From positions 1,302,001 through 1,366,000 of the forward strand of contig NZ_CP109479.1 in NCBI RefSeq assembly GCF_036227485.1: 64,000 bases of DNA. The letters are read 5' to 3'. The notes below the pieces were generated by a model. It searched no databases. It saw only the letters and a list, made by a program, of their open reading frames with translations, and was not told the DNA's origin. This document shows positions 17,896-26,629 of this stretch, in pieces (within the stretch, counting starts at the first letter, position 1; each line of letters opens with the position of its first letter). The stretch is from Streptomyces sp. NBC_01451 (GTDB lineage Bacteria; Actinomycetota; Actinomycetes; Streptomycetales; Streptomycetaceae). The position numbers and the translations under genes were made by a program.

Positions 17896-18966
17896 ATGGA
17901 TCTACCGGTCATGCCCCCCGTGAAGCCCATGCTCGCCAAGTCCGTGGCCAGGATCCCCCCGGACATGCAGTACGAGGCCAAGTGGGACGGTTTCCGCGCG
18001 ATCGTGTTCCGCGACGGCGCCGAAGTCGAAGTCGGCAGCCGCACCGGCAAGTCGTTGACCAGGTATTTTCCCGAGCTGGTGGCGGCACTGCGGGAGCGGC
18101 TTCCCGAGCGTTGCGTGGTGGACGGTGAGATCGTGATCGCCCTCGGCGGGCGCCTCGACTTCGACGCGCTGACCGAGCGCATCCACCCCGCGGAGTCCCG
18201 GGTGCGGACGCTGGCCGAGCGGAACCCGGCCTCGTTCGTCGCGTTCGACCTGCTGGCGCTGGGCGACGAGTCGCTCCTCGACGTCCCCCTGGCCGACCGG
18301 CGCGCGCTGCTCACCACGGCGCTGTCCGGTGCGGCCCCGCCGGTCCACGTGGCGCCGGCGACCACCGACATCGAGGTGGCGCAGCGGTGGTTCGAGCAGT
18401 ACGAGGGGGCGGGCCTCGACGGTGTCGTCGCCAAGCCGCTCACCCTGCGTTACCGGCCGGACGAACGGGTGATGTTCAAGGTCAAGCACGAGCGGACGGC
18501 GGATGTGGTGGTCGCCGGGTACCGGCTGCACAAGAGCGGACCGATCGTGGGCTCGCTGCTGCTCGGGCTGTACGACGCCCGGGGCACCCTTCAGCACGTC
18601 GGGGTGAGCGCCGCGTTTCCGATGAGGCGGCGGGCCGAACTCGTCGAGGAGCTGGAGCCGCTGCGGCTGGCGGACGTGGGCGGGCACCCGTGGGCCGCCT
18701 GGGCGGACGAGGCGGCCCACGAGGCGGCGCGGCTGCCGGGGGCACCCAGCCGCTGGTCGGCGAAGAAGGACCTCTCATGGGTTCCGCTGCGGCCCGAACT
18801 GGTGGCCGAGGTGGCGTACGACCACATGGAGAACGGGGCGCGCTTCCGGCACACCGCCCGTTTCCGGCGCTGGCGCCCGGACCGTACGGCCGACAGCTGC
18901 ACGTACGACCAGCTGGACGAGCCGGTGGGGTACGACCTCGCGCAGATTCTCGGCCCGCAGGGCTGA
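17896..18966 (+). CDS. ATP-dependent DNA ligase (LigC/LigD-ligase type)
   Basis: 356 residues. The nucleotidyltransferase motif I EAKWDGFRA carries the adenylated Lys29, with later motifs VVDGEIV, FVAFDLLAL, GLDGVVAK and MFKVKHERTADVVV leading into the OB-fold. The C-terminal VPLRPELVAEVAYDHMENGARFRH is typical of the family. It seals nicks or breaks using ATP, probably in Ku-dependent end joining with the divergent polymerase. The ATG at 17896 is chosen because PPVKPMLAKSV is the conserved beginning; earlier in-frame codons overlap the promoter region. Confidence 0.92.
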   Translation: MDLPVMPPVKPMLAKSVARIPPDMQYEAKWDGFRAIVFRDGAEVEVGSRTGKSLTRYFPELVAALRERLPERCVVDGEIVIALGGRLDFDALTERIHPAESRVRTLAERNPASFVAFDLLALGDESLLDVPLADRRALLTTALSGAAPPVHVAPATTDIEVAQRWFEQYEGAGLDGVVAKPLTLRYRPDERVMFKVKHERTADVVVAGYRLHKSGPIVGSLLLGLYDARGTLQHVGVSAAFPMRRRAELVEELEPLRLADVGGHPWAAWADEAAHEAARLPGAPSRWSAKKDLSWVPLRPELVAEVAYDHMENGARFRHTARFRRWRPDRTADSCTYDQLDEPVGYDLAQILGPQG

Positions 18967-19099
18967 GGTCACCCGTCGGACACCTCGCCCGTGGGCCGTT
19001 CGGCCCCTTCCGTGTGCGTGGACGGAACAGATCGGGTATGGCCACCAATGTTCCGATAAGCGCACAATCGTAGATACGGACTTGGTGGCGACGGTGGGC

Positions 19100-20107
19100 A
19101 TGCGACAGATGGCGCGAACGGCACGGACGCTGCGGCGCGGAACAGCTACGGCGGCGCTGGTGGCCGCCACCGTGACGGCCTCCCTGATGGCCGGCTGCAC
19201 GACGGACGGCCGCCCCTCCGACGACGGGCGCGGACAGACCCACAGCCGCAGCCAGGAGCCCGACCAGCGCGAATCACCGGATCCGGAGAGCGCCGGCCCG
19301 GTCCTCGCCGTGAAGATCGACAACGTCCGCGCGGCCCGCCCCCAGACGGGCCTGGACGCGGCGGACATCGTGTACGCCGAGCAGGTCGAGGGCGGTCTGA
19401 GCCGGCTGATGGCGGTGTACGCGACCCGGCTGCCGCAGGCTGTCGGGCCGGTGCGCAGCGCACGTGAGTCCGACCTGGAACTGCTGCGCCAGTTCGACGA
19501 GCCGACGCTCGCCTTCTCCGGGGCCCAGAGCAAGCTGCTGCCGCTGATCGACCGGGCACCGCTGACCGCCGTACCCCCGGAGTCGGCGGCCTCCGGCGCC
19601 TACTACCGGAGCGCGGACAAGGCGGCGCCGCACAACCTGTACCTGCGGCCGCGGCGGCTGATCGGCACCGCGCCGGGAGCGGACGCGCTGACGACCGGCT
19701 TCCGTTACGGTGCCCCTCCCGAGGGCGGAACCCCCGCGAAGTCGCGCACCGTCCGCTTCCCGTCGGCGCGCTTCACGTTCACCTGGTCCGCGGACCGGCA
19801 CGGCTGGCTGGTGTCGATGGACGGCACCCCGACCGCCGCGACCGACGGCAGGCAGGTCGCGGCCACGACGGTCGTCGTGCAGTACGTGAAGGTGCGCGGG
19901 TCACGGTTCCACGACGTCCTCGGCAACAACTCGCCGTACACCCGGTCCGTGGGCTCGGGCCGGGCCCAAGTGCTGCGCGACGGGCGGGCGTTCGACGTGG
20001 AGTGGCGGCGCGGGTCGGCCGCGGAGGGGACGGACTTCACGGCGGCCGACGGTACGCCGGTGAACTTCGCCAAGGGGCAGGTGTGGGTGGTGTTCGCGAA
20101 GGCGTGA
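19100..20107 (+). CDS. DUF3048 (YerB-like) lipoprotein
   Basis: 335 residues with an Arg-rich N-region and lipobox LMAGC (Cys33), so it is lipid-anchored outside the membrane. The mature protein carries the DUF3048 fold: VLAVKIDNVRAARPQTGLDAADIVYAEQVEGG near residue 60, the PVRSARESDL motif, and a C-terminal beta domain with FHDVLGNNSPYTRSVGSG. Function is unknown; homologues include Bacillus YerB. The ATG at 19100 places the signal sequence normally; GTG 19085 and TTG 19082 are in-frame alternatives and no strong ribosome binding site decides. It appears monocistronic. Confidence 0.82.
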   Translation: MRQMARTARTLRRGTATAALVAATVTASLMAGCTTDGRPSDDGRGQTHSRSQEPDQRESPDPESAGPVLAVKIDNVRAARPQTGLDAADIVYAEQVEGGLSRLMAVYATRLPQAVGPVRSARESDLELLRQFDEPTLAFSGAQSKLLPLIDRAPLTAVPPESAASGAYYRSADKAAPHNLYLRPRRLIGTAPGADALTTGFRYGAPPEGGTPAKSRTVRFPSARFTFTWSADRHGWLVSMDGTPTAATDGRQVAATTVVVQYVKVRGSRFHDVLGNNSPYTRSVGSGRAQVLRDGRAFDVEWRRGSAAEGTDFTAADGTPVNFAKGQVWVVFAKA

Positions 20108-20324
20108 CGGGCACGGCCTGACGCCGATGCGCGGCACGGACCCCGGGATGTCTCCCCCGATGGGCGTACCCGCGTGGGCCCGGAAGGCGCCGAGTACGGC
20201 ACCCCCGCCCCCACGGCGCACGCGGGGCAGCGGCACCCGCGGCGCCACCGCTCGGGCACGAAGCGCGAAGCGCGACCAGCCGCACGGGGCCCGGGGCGGC
20301 CGTACCGCGCACCCGGCGGAGCGC

Positions 20325-21110
20325 CTACGCCTCGAACGGCAGCCCCGCCCGGGCCAGTTTCCCCGCCGCCCCGCGCAGCGCCGCCGCGAACCGTGTCACC
20401 CGCTCCGGCGTGAACCGCGTACTCGGACCGCCAAAGGACAGCGCGGCCAGCACGGCCCCGCTCCTCCCCCGGACCGGCACCGCCACCGCCGACAGCCCCT
20501 CCTCGCGCTCGCCGTGGCTCACGGCGTAGCCGTGGTCGCGGGCCTCGCCGATCCAGGTCCGCAGGGTGGCCAGATGTGCGGCCCCGTACGGGGAGGCCTC
20601 CGCGACCCTGAGCAGCAGCCCGTCCGGGGCGTCCAGCAGCAGCGCCTTGGCGACGCCGCCCGCCCACAGCGGGAGCTCGTCGCCGACCCGCACGACCTGG
20701 CGCAGTGCCTGCGGGCCCTCTTCCTGGGCGATGCAGACGCGGTGGATGTCCCGGCGCACATACAGGTGCACCGTCTCCTTGTGCTCGGCGGCGAGGTCGC
20801 GCAGCAGCGCCTGTGCCTCGGCCGGAAGGCGCCAGGCCTGTTCGGCGAGCCGGGACCAGCGCAGCAGCGCGGGGCCGGCGAGGTAACGGCCGTGCTCGTC
20901 GACCCAGAGCAGTCCGTTGAGCCGCAGGGTCTGGAGCAGTCGCAGCACGGTGGTCTTCGGCAGCCCGGAGGCGGTGACGATCTCACGGAGGGACAGCGCG
21001 GGCCGGACCTCGTCGAAGAGTCCGAGGACGTCGATGGCCCGCTGGACGGTACGCATCCCCGCGGGTTCGGGCTCGCCTCCGGCCCCTGCCCCGGCTGCTC
21101 CGGCTGCCAT
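20325..21110 (-). CDS. IclR-family transcriptional regulator
   Basis: 261 residues: an N-terminal winged HTH (RTVQRAIDVLGLF, SLREIVTASGLPKTTVLRLLQTL) and a C-terminal IclR effector domain (VHLYVRRDIHRVCIAQ, LPLWAGGVAKALL, VSHGEREEGLSAVAVPV). IclR proteins such as PcaR, PcaU and PobR often control aromatic catabolism, and this gene follows pcaV on the same strand 111 bases downstream. The ATG at 21110 has AGGAGG seven bases upstream. Whether it controls the pca or vanillate genes is inference from position only. The 217-base gap to the upstream lipoprotein gene shows no clear element. Confidence 0.9.
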   Translation of the reverse strand: MAAGAAGAGAGGEPEPAGMRTVQRAIDVLGLFDEVRPALSLREIVTASGLPKTTVLRLLQTLRLNGLLWVDEHGRYLAGPALLRWSRLAEQAWRLPAEAQALLRDLAAEHKETVHLYVRRDIHRVCIAQEEGPQALRQVVRVGDELPLWAGGVAKALLLDAPDGLLLRVAEASPYGAAHLATLRTWIGEARDHGYAVSHGEREEGLSAVAVPVRGRSGAVLAALSFGGPSTRFTPERVTRFAAALRGAAGKLARAGLPFEA

Positions 21111-21221
21111 TCCTGTTCCTCCTCGGCTCCGGACCGCCCCATGGCCCGTGCGGCGGTCCCGCCCCCGCACGGTATCCGCTGCCGGTCCGCTGAGCGGACC
21201 CGGCCTGTCGCGGAAGTGCGC

Positions 21222-21686
21222 TCAGCGCGGGGAGGTGAGGGGTTCCGCCGGGTTGCGCAGCCCCTCCGCGGCGTCGGCGACGCGCTGGATGAGGTCGAGG
21301 AAGACGGCCTGTTCACCGGCGGAGAGGGGGGCCAGGAAGACCTGGTTCATCCGGGCCGTCCGCACGGTCAGTTTTCGGTGCGCGCGCACTCCGTCGTCCG
21401 TGGGGCGCAGCAGGGAGCGGCGGCCGTCCTCCGGGTCGCGCACCTTGTCGATGAGGTCGCGGCGGCCGAGCCTGCTGACGACCTCGGCGACCGTGGACCG
21501 GTCGAGGCCCACCCGCTCGCCGACCGTGCGCTGGTCCAGGCCCGGTTCGGCGACCAGCGCGTTCAGGACCGCGAACTGCGGCGAGGTGATCTCCTCGGAG
21601 ACCATCGCGTTCCACAGCAGGTAGTGCGCCTGCTGGAGTCGCCGGGCGAGGTGCCCGGGGTGGGTGGAGAGGTCCACCGCGGCCAT
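21222..21686 (-). CDS. pcaV: MarR-family protocatechuate-responsive repressor PcaV
   Basis: 154 residues, a typical MarR winged-helix dimer protein. The sequence is nearly identical, as remembered, to S. coelicolor PcaV, including Arg15 and His21, reported to contact protocatechuate. The recognition region is DQRTVGERVGLDRSTVAEVVSRL and the wing is RDPEDGRRSLL. PcaV represses the divergent pca structural genes and is released by protocatechuate. The ATG at 21686 has AGGAG six bases upstream. Divergent placement from pcaH with palindromes in between is exactly the expected arrangement. Confidence 0.93.
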   Translation of the reverse strand: MAAVDLSTHPGHLARRLQQAHYLLWNAMVSEEITSPQFAVLNALVAEPGLDQRTVGERVGLDRSTVAEVVSRLGRRDLIDKVRDPEDGRRSLLRPTDDGVRAHRKLTVRTARMNQVFLAPLSAGEQAVFLDLIQRVADAAEGLRNPAEPLTSPR

Positions 21687-21731
21687 GTCCGCTCCTGGGG
21701 TCGTCTGCTTCAGAGAGCATGATTTCGTTGG

Positions 21732-21746
21732 TGTACTGACGATACA
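21732..21746. promoter_or_regulatory. Possible second MarR site, TGTA-N7-TACA
   Basis: TGTA (21732-21735) and TACA (21743-21746) form a short inverted repeat 46 bases upstream of the pcaV start. It could be an autoregulatory site, but the arms are only four bases long. Confidence 0.3.
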
Positions 21747-21858
21747 GCCCGACGTCCACTATGTCTCCCACCGCGCTACATGGTCTCCACCTGCCGATTT
21801 ACCGGAACTCTTGACGACGAGACCGGCGAGTGACAGCGTGAGGGAAACCTTGCTGAAA

Positions 21859-21876
21859 TACTCAGTGCCCTGAGTA
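21859..21876. promoter_or_regulatory. Presumed PcaV operator TACTCAG-N4-CTGAGTA
   Basis: A perfect palindrome with seven-base arms, TACTCAG (21859-21865) and CTGAGTA (21870-21876), lies 30 bases upstream of the pcaH start in the pcaV-pcaH divergent region. Its position suits repression of the pca promoter. The same CTGAGTA half-site recurs in the array at 57126-57172. Confidence 0.75.
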
Positions 21877-21906
21877 ATTAGGCTCGGAAGAGACTAGGAA
21901 CTCCTC

Positions 21907-22680
21907 ATGGCTCTCACCCAGTCGGACATCGACGTCGAGGTCGGCGACCTCCAGGACGCCTACGACAAGGCGGTCGCCGAAGGCGCCCCCGTACAGAACC
22001 ATCCGCCGCGCGACTACGCCCCGTACCGCAGTTCGGTGCTGCGGTACCCGAAACAGCCGCTGGTCGCGGTGAGCGGCGGGGACCCGGAGACGGTCGAGCT
22101 GTCGGGGCCGGTGTTCGGGGTCACCGACATCACCGACATCGACAGCGACCTCACGATCCAGCACCGGGGCGAGCCGCTCGGCGAGCGCATCACCGTCTCC
22201 GGACGGCTCCTCGACCGGGGCGGGCGGCCCGTGCGCGGCCAACTGATCGAGCTGTGGCAGGCCAACGCCTCCGGCCGGTACGCCCATCTGCGGGACCAGC
22301 ACCCGGCACCGCTCGACCCCAACTTCTCCGGAGTGGGACGGGTCCTGACGGACGATCAGGGACGGTACCGGTTCACCACGATCAAGCCGGGCGCGTACCC
22401 GTGGCGCAACCACACCAACGCCTGGCGGCCCGCGCACATCCACTTCTCCGTCTTCGGCACGGCGTTCACCCAGCGGCTCGTGACGCAGATGTACTTCCCG
22501 AACGACCCGCTGTTCCGCTACGACCCGATCCTGCGCTCGGTGACCGACGAGGCCGCCCGGAGCCGTCTGGTCGCCGAGTACAACCACGACCTGTCCCAGC
22601 CCGAGTTCTCGCTCGGCTACGAGTGGGACATCGTCCTCGACGGTCCCTCCGCCACCTGGATCGAAGAAGGCCGCGACTGA
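21907..22680 (+). CDS. pcaH: Protocatechuate 3,4-dioxygenase beta subunit
   Basis: 257 residues, the iron-carrying subunit of protocatechuate 3,4-dioxygenase, which opens the aromatic ring between the two hydroxyls to give 3-carboxy-cis,cis-muconate. The intradiol signature runs from ERITVSGRLLDRGGRPVRGQ through IELWQANASGRY (first ligand Tyr) to GAYPWRNHTNAWRPAHIHFS, which holds the second Tyr and both His ligands. The N-terminal PCDO beta extension (NHPPRDYAPYRSSVLR-like) is present. The ATG at 21907 follows AGGAACTCCTC. It is the first gene of pcaHGBL, and its stop overlaps pcaG. Confidence 0.96.
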   Translation: MALTQSDIDVEVGDLQDAYDKAVAEGAPVQNHPPRDYAPYRSSVLRYPKQPLVAVSGGDPETVELSGPVFGVTDITDIDSDLTIQHRGEPLGERITVSGRLLDRGGRPVRGQLIELWQANASGRYAHLRDQHPAPLDPNFSGVGRVLTDDQGRYRFTTIKPGAYPWRNHTNAWRPAHIHFSVFGTAFTQRLVTQMYFPNDPLFRYDPILRSVTDEAARSRLVAEYNHDLSQPEFSLGYEWDIVLDGPSATWIEEGRD

Positions 22681-23252
22681 TGAGCGTCTCACCCGGCAAA
22701 CTCCTCCCCACCCCGTCCCACACCGTCGGCCCCTTCTACGGCTACGCCCTCCCCTTCCCCGAGGGCGAGCAGGTCGCGCCCAAGGGCCACCCGGACACGA
22801 TCACCCTCCACGGGTACGTCCTGGACGGCGCGGGCGATCCGATACCCGACGCCCTGCTGGAGTTCTGGCAGGCGGCGCCCGACGGCTCCGTCACCGGCGC
22901 CCCCGGCTCACTGCGCCGCGACCCGGTGACGGGCGGCCACCTGGGCCGCAACGGCACCGACTTCACCGGTTTCGGGCGGGTCGCCACCGACGCCGCCGGG
23001 CACTACGCGCTGTACACGCTGCCACCGGGCAACGCCGGTCTGCCCTACATCAGCGTGTGCGTGTTCGCGCGCGGTCTGCTGCACCACCTGTACACACGGG
23101 CGTATCTGGCGGACGGCGCCGATCCGCTCCTCGACTCCCTGCCGGTCGAACGGCGCGCCACGCTGGTCGCCGCCGAGGGCGAGCGGCGCACGTACCGTTT
23201 CGACATCCGCCTTCAGGGCGAGGGCGAAACGGTCTTCCTGGAGTTCGAGTGA
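22680..23252 (+). CDS. pcaG: Protocatechuate 3,4-dioxygenase alpha subunit
   Basis: 190 residues, the iron-free partner of PcaH. It begins with the characteristic PTPSHTVGPFYGYALPF and keeps the intradiol fold (ITLHGYVLDGAGDPIPDALLEFWQA; FTGFGRVATDAAGHYALYT) but lacks the Tyr/His ligand set of the beta subunit, as expected. The ATG at 22680 overlaps the pcaH TGA (ATGA), indicating translational coupling and fixed stoichiometry. The end overlaps the pcaB start by four bases. Confidence 0.95.
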   Translation: MSVSPGKLLPTPSHTVGPFYGYALPFPEGEQVAPKGHPDTITLHGYVLDGAGDPIPDALLEFWQAAPDGSVTGAPGSLRRDPVTGGHLGRNGTDFTGFGRVATDAAGHYALYTLPPGNAGLPYISVCVFARGLLHHLYTRAYLADGADPLLDSLPVERRATLVAAEGERRTYRFDIRLQGEGETVFLEFE

Positions 23253-24610
23253 CACCACCTGGCGATGCCGAGTCCGACGCCGACACCGGTCTGCTCTCCC
23301 CCGGACGGGCCGGTTCCCCGGCGGCCTCCGCGACGAGCGACACCGCGTACCTGCGGGCACTGCTCGACGCGGAGGCCGCGCTGACCCGCGCCCAGGCCGG
23401 TCTGGGACTGGCGCCACGGGAAGCGGCCACGGCGGTCGACACAGCGGTCGGCGAGGCCTCCGCCTTCGACGTGCGGTCGATCGCGCTGCGCGCCCGGGCC
23501 GGCGGCAACCCGGTGATCCCGCTGGTCGCGGACCTGACGGCGGCGGTCGGCGCGGAGTACGGGCCCTACGTCCACCGGGGTGCGACCAGCCAGGACATCC
23601 TGGACACGGCGACGATGCAGGTCGCCGCCCGCACCCTGGACCTGGTCCTGACGGACCTCGACCGCGTGGCGCGGGCCCTCGCCCGCACGGCCGCCGACCA
23701 CCGCGACACCGCGATGCCGGGCCGCACGCTCACCCAGCACGCCGTACCGACGACCTTCGGCCTGAAGGCGGCGGGCTGGCGCTTTCTGGTCCTCGACGCC
23801 CGGGACCGTCTGACGGCCGTACGCCACAGTCTCCCCGTCCAACTCGGTGGCGCCGCAGGCACCTTGGCCGCGTTCACCGTGTTCGGCCCGACCGGGGACA
23901 CTGTCGACACACAGGCCCTGGTCGCCGCCTACGCCCGTGAACTCGGCCTGGCCGAGCCGGTGTTGCCCTGGCACACCCTGCGCACCCCGGTCGCGGATCT
24001 GGCCGGGGCGCTCGCCTTCACCACCGGGGCCCTCGGGAAGACCGCCGCCGATGTGCTGACGCTGGCCCGTACCGAGATCGCCGAGGTGTCCGAGGGCAGC
24101 GGCGGGGGTTCGTCGGCGATGCCCCACAAGGCGAATCCCGTACGGTCGACCCTGATCGCCGCCGCGGCCCGGCGCGCACCGCAGCTCGCGGCCACCCTGT
24201 ACGGCGCGCTGGTCGCCGAGGACGAACGGCCGGCCGGCGCCTGGCACGCCGAGTGGGAGCCGCTCAGGGAGCTGCTGAGGCTGACCGGCGGCGCCGCCCG
24301 GGACGCCGTCGAGCTGACCGAGGGGTTGCGCGTCCACGCGGACACCATGCGCCAACACCTGGGCCTCACCCACGGGTTGATCGTCTCCGAGCGGCTGGCC
24401 GCGGAACTCGCGCCGGTACTGGGCCGGGCTCGCGCGAAGGCCCTGCTCACCGAAGTGGCCGCCCGCACCTACACCGAGGGCCGACCGCTCGCCGAACTCC
24501 TTTCCGAGGAGCCGGAGTTGAAAGGCCTGCCCCTCGACGACCTGACCGACCCCGCCCGTTACACCGGCTCCGCCGGAGCCCTCACCGACCGCGCCCTGGA
24601 GCGACCGTGA
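23249..24610 (+). CDS. pcaB: 3-carboxy-cis,cis-muconate cycloisomerase
   Basis: 453 residues of the fumarase/aspartase superfamily, converting 3-carboxy-cis,cis-muconate to 4-carboxymuconolactone. The superfamily signature GSSAMPHKANPVRS is present near residue 290, along with GATSQDILDTATMQ (about 112) and the catalytic-region histidine in LTQHAVPTTFG. The GTG at 23249 overlaps the pcaG stop (GTGA), so the long open frame running further upstream inside pcaG is ignored. Order and coupling are those of actinobacterial pca operons. Confidence 0.95.
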   Translation: MTPPGDAESDADTGLLSPGRAGSPAASATSDTAYLRALLDAEAALTRAQAGLGLAPREAATAVDTAVGEASAFDVRSIALRARAGGNPVIPLVADLTAAVGAEYGPYVHRGATSQDILDTATMQVAARTLDLVLTDLDRVARALARTAADHRDTAMPGRTLTQHAVPTTFGLKAAGWRFLVLDARDRLTAVRHSLPVQLGGAAGTLAAFTVFGPTGDTVDTQALVAAYARELGLAEPVLPWHTLRTPVADLAGALAFTTGALGKTAADVLTLARTEIAEVSEGSGGGSSAMPHKANPVRSTLIAAAARRAPQLAATLYGALVAEDERPAGAWHAEWEPLRELLRLTGGAARDAVELTEGLRVHADTMRQHLGLTHGLIVSERLAAELAPVLGRARAKALLTEVAARTYTEGRPLAELLSEEPELKGLPLDDLTDPARYTGSAGALTDRALERP

Positions 24611-25749
24611 CCGACAAGCTGCTGCACCACCGCGTCGAGGGTTCCGCCACCGCTCCCCCGCTGCTGCTCGGGCCCTCGCTCGGGACCTCGTACGCCCTGT
24701 GGGACAAGGTGGCGCCCGAGCTGTCCGTCACCCGCCGGGTGGTCCGCTGGGACCTGCCCGGGCACGGGGGTTCGGCGCCCGGCCTGATCGGGCTCGGGGC
24801 CACCGTCGGCGATCTGGCCGCACTGGTGCTGGCGCTCGCCGACTCGCTCGGGATCGGCCGATTCGCCTACGCGGGCGTGTCGTTGGGCGGCGCGGTGGGT
24901 CTGCATCTGGCCGTCCACCACCCGGAGCGGGTGTCGTCGCTCGCCGTTCTCTGCTCCTCGGCCCACTTCAACGGCAGCAAGCCCTGGGAGGAGCGGGCCG
25001 CGCTGGTGCGGAGCGAGGGGCTGGCCGGGCTGGCGGAGAGCGCCGACGCACGCTGGTTCACACCCGGGTTCACCGTGCCGGAGCTGGTCACGGACCACCG
25101 GAACGTCGATCCGGACGCGTATGCCGCCTGCTGCGACGCGCTGGGCGCCTTCGACCTGCGTGACCGGCTGGCCGGGATCGGCGTGCCCACGCTGCTCGTC
25201 GCCGGGCGGCAGGACCCGGCGACTCCCCCGGCCCATCTGCGGGAGATCGCGGACGCCGTGCCGGGTGCCACACTCGTCGAAATTCCGGGTGCCTCGCATC
25301 TGGCGGTCGCGCAGTGCCCGGAGGCCGTACTGGCCGCGCTGCGCCCGCACTTCGGGGCAGCGCCCCGACGGGGCATGGAGGTGCGCCGGCAGGTGCTCGG
25401 CGACACGCACGTGGACCGGGCGCAGGCACGGCAGACGCCCTTCACGGCCCGCTTCCAGGACTTCATCTCGCGCTACGCGTGGGGCGAGATCTGGACCGAC
25501 CCGACACTCACCCGGCGCGAGCGCAGCATGATCACGCTCACCGCCCTGGTCGCCCACGGTCACTACGACGAGCTGGCGATGCACGTCCGTGCCGCGCGCC
25601 GCAACGGGCTCACCCCCGAGGAGATCGGCGCGGTGCTGCTCCAGACGGCCGTGTACTGCGGGGTCCCGGCGGCCAACTCGGCGTTCGCGGCGGCACAGCG
25701 CGTGCTGGCGGAGGAGGACGCCGTGGAGGAGGACCGTACGGAAGGGTGA
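24607..25749 (+). CDS. pcaL: Fused 3-oxoadipate enol-lactonase / 4-carboxymuconolactone decarboxylase
   Basis: 380 residues joining two pathway steps. Residues 1-250 are an alpha/beta hydrolase (PcaD) with nucleophile Ser92 in AGVSLGG, acid Asp in GRQDPATP and His in GASHLAV. Residues about 260-370 are a carboxymuconolactone decarboxylase (PcaC) domain with FISRYAWGEIWTDPTLTRRERS and LLQTAVYCGVPAANSAF. The product is 3-oxoadipate. Fusion of PcaD and PcaC is usual in actinobacteria. The GTG at 24607 overlaps the pcaB stop. It is the last pca gene here; pcaIJF, for succinyl transfer and thiolysis, are absent from the window. Confidence 0.95.
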   Translation: MTDKLLHHRVEGSATAPPLLLGPSLGTSYALWDKVAPELSVTRRVVRWDLPGHGGSAPGLIGLGATVGDLAALVLALADSLGIGRFAYAGVSLGGAVGLHLAVHHPERVSSLAVLCSSAHFNGSKPWEERAALVRSEGLAGLAESADARWFTPGFTVPELVTDHRNVDPDAYAACCDALGAFDLRDRLAGIGVPTLLVAGRQDPATPPAHLREIADAVPGATLVEIPGASHLAVAQCPEAVLAALRPHFGAAPRRGMEVRRQVLGDTHVDRAQARQTPFTARFQDFISRYAWGEIWTDPTLTRRERSMITLTALVAHGHYDELAMHVRAARRNGLTPEEIGAVLLQTAVYCGVPAANSAFAAAQRVLAEEDAVEEDRTEG

Positions 25750-25813
25750 CCCTGCCGGTCGTAGTCCCAGCAGCACCTCGTACATGTCTGCCTCCCGTGC
25801 CTACGGTGGAGCC

Positions 25814-26605
25814 ATGTCCACTGTTCTGATCACCGGCGCCACCTCGGGGCTCGGCCGGTACGTCGCCTTCGAGCTGGTCCGTTCCGGTCACACCGTGCTC
25901 GCCCACGGGCGCGACCCCGGCCGTACCGAGCGGCTCGTCACCGAGCTGCGGGCCGAGGGCGCGGCCGAGGGGTTCGTCGCGGACCTGGCCTCACTGGCCG
26001 CCGTACGGCAGCTGGGCGCCGAGGTCTCGGCCGCGTACCCGGGGCTCGACGTGCTCGTCAACAACGCGGGCGTCGGGGCCGGTCCGCGTGGTTCTGGACG
26101 TGAACTGAGCGCCGACGGGCACGAGTTGCGGCTCGCGGTGAACTACCTCGCGCCGGTCGTTCTCAGCCGTGCCCTGGTGCCGGCGCTGCGCGCGGGCGCG
26201 CCCTCGCGGATCGTGAACGTCGGCTCGGCCGGTCAGGCGCCCCTCGACTTCGCCGATCCCGAACTCACCCGCGGCTACAGCGGGACCACGGCGTACGTCC
26301 GCAGCAAGTTCGCGCTCGCCGCCCACACCTTCACGCTCGCCGAGGAGTTGGCGGCCTGGGACATCTCCGTCAACGTGCTGCACCCGGCCACCTACATGGA
26401 CACCACGATGGTCCGCGAGGCCGGTGTCGCCCCCTGGTCGAGCGTCGCCGACGGTGCGGCGGGCGTTCTCGCGCTGGTGACCCGGGAGACGGGCAGCGGG
26501 CGCTACTTCGACGGTACGAGCCCGGCGCGGGCGCACGAGGAGGCGTACGACGAGGACGTGCGAGAGCGCCTGGCGAAGGTCACGGAGCAGCTGCTCCGGG
26601 TCTGA
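25814..26605 (+). CDS. SDR-family oxidoreductase
   Basis: 263 residues with the classical short-chain dehydrogenase motifs: cofactor loop TGATSGLGR (residues 7-15), VLVNNAG (about 79-85), the catalytic Ser in IVNVGSAG and the active-site YVRSK. Length and a C-terminal substrate region are normal. The ATG at 25814 is at the beginning of the Rossmann fold, with GGTGGA just upstream. It follows pcaL by 64 bases on the same strand and might be read through from the pca promoter, but no aromatic substrate can be deduced. It converges with the large ATPase gene. Confidence 0.9.
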   Translation: MSTVLITGATSGLGRYVAFELVRSGHTVLAHGRDPGRTERLVTELRAEGAAEGFVADLASLAAVRQLGAEVSAAYPGLDVLVNNAGVGAGPRGSGRELSADGHELRLAVNYLAPVVLSRALVPALRAGAPSRIVNVGSAGQAPLDFADPELTRGYSGTTAYVRSKFALAAHTFTLAEELAAWDISVNVLHPATYMDTTMVREAGVAPWSSVADGAAGVLALVTRETGSGRYFDGTSPARAHEEAYDEDVRERLAKVTEQLLRV

Positions 26606-26629
26606 CCCACGTGCCGGGCGCCCCGGCTG

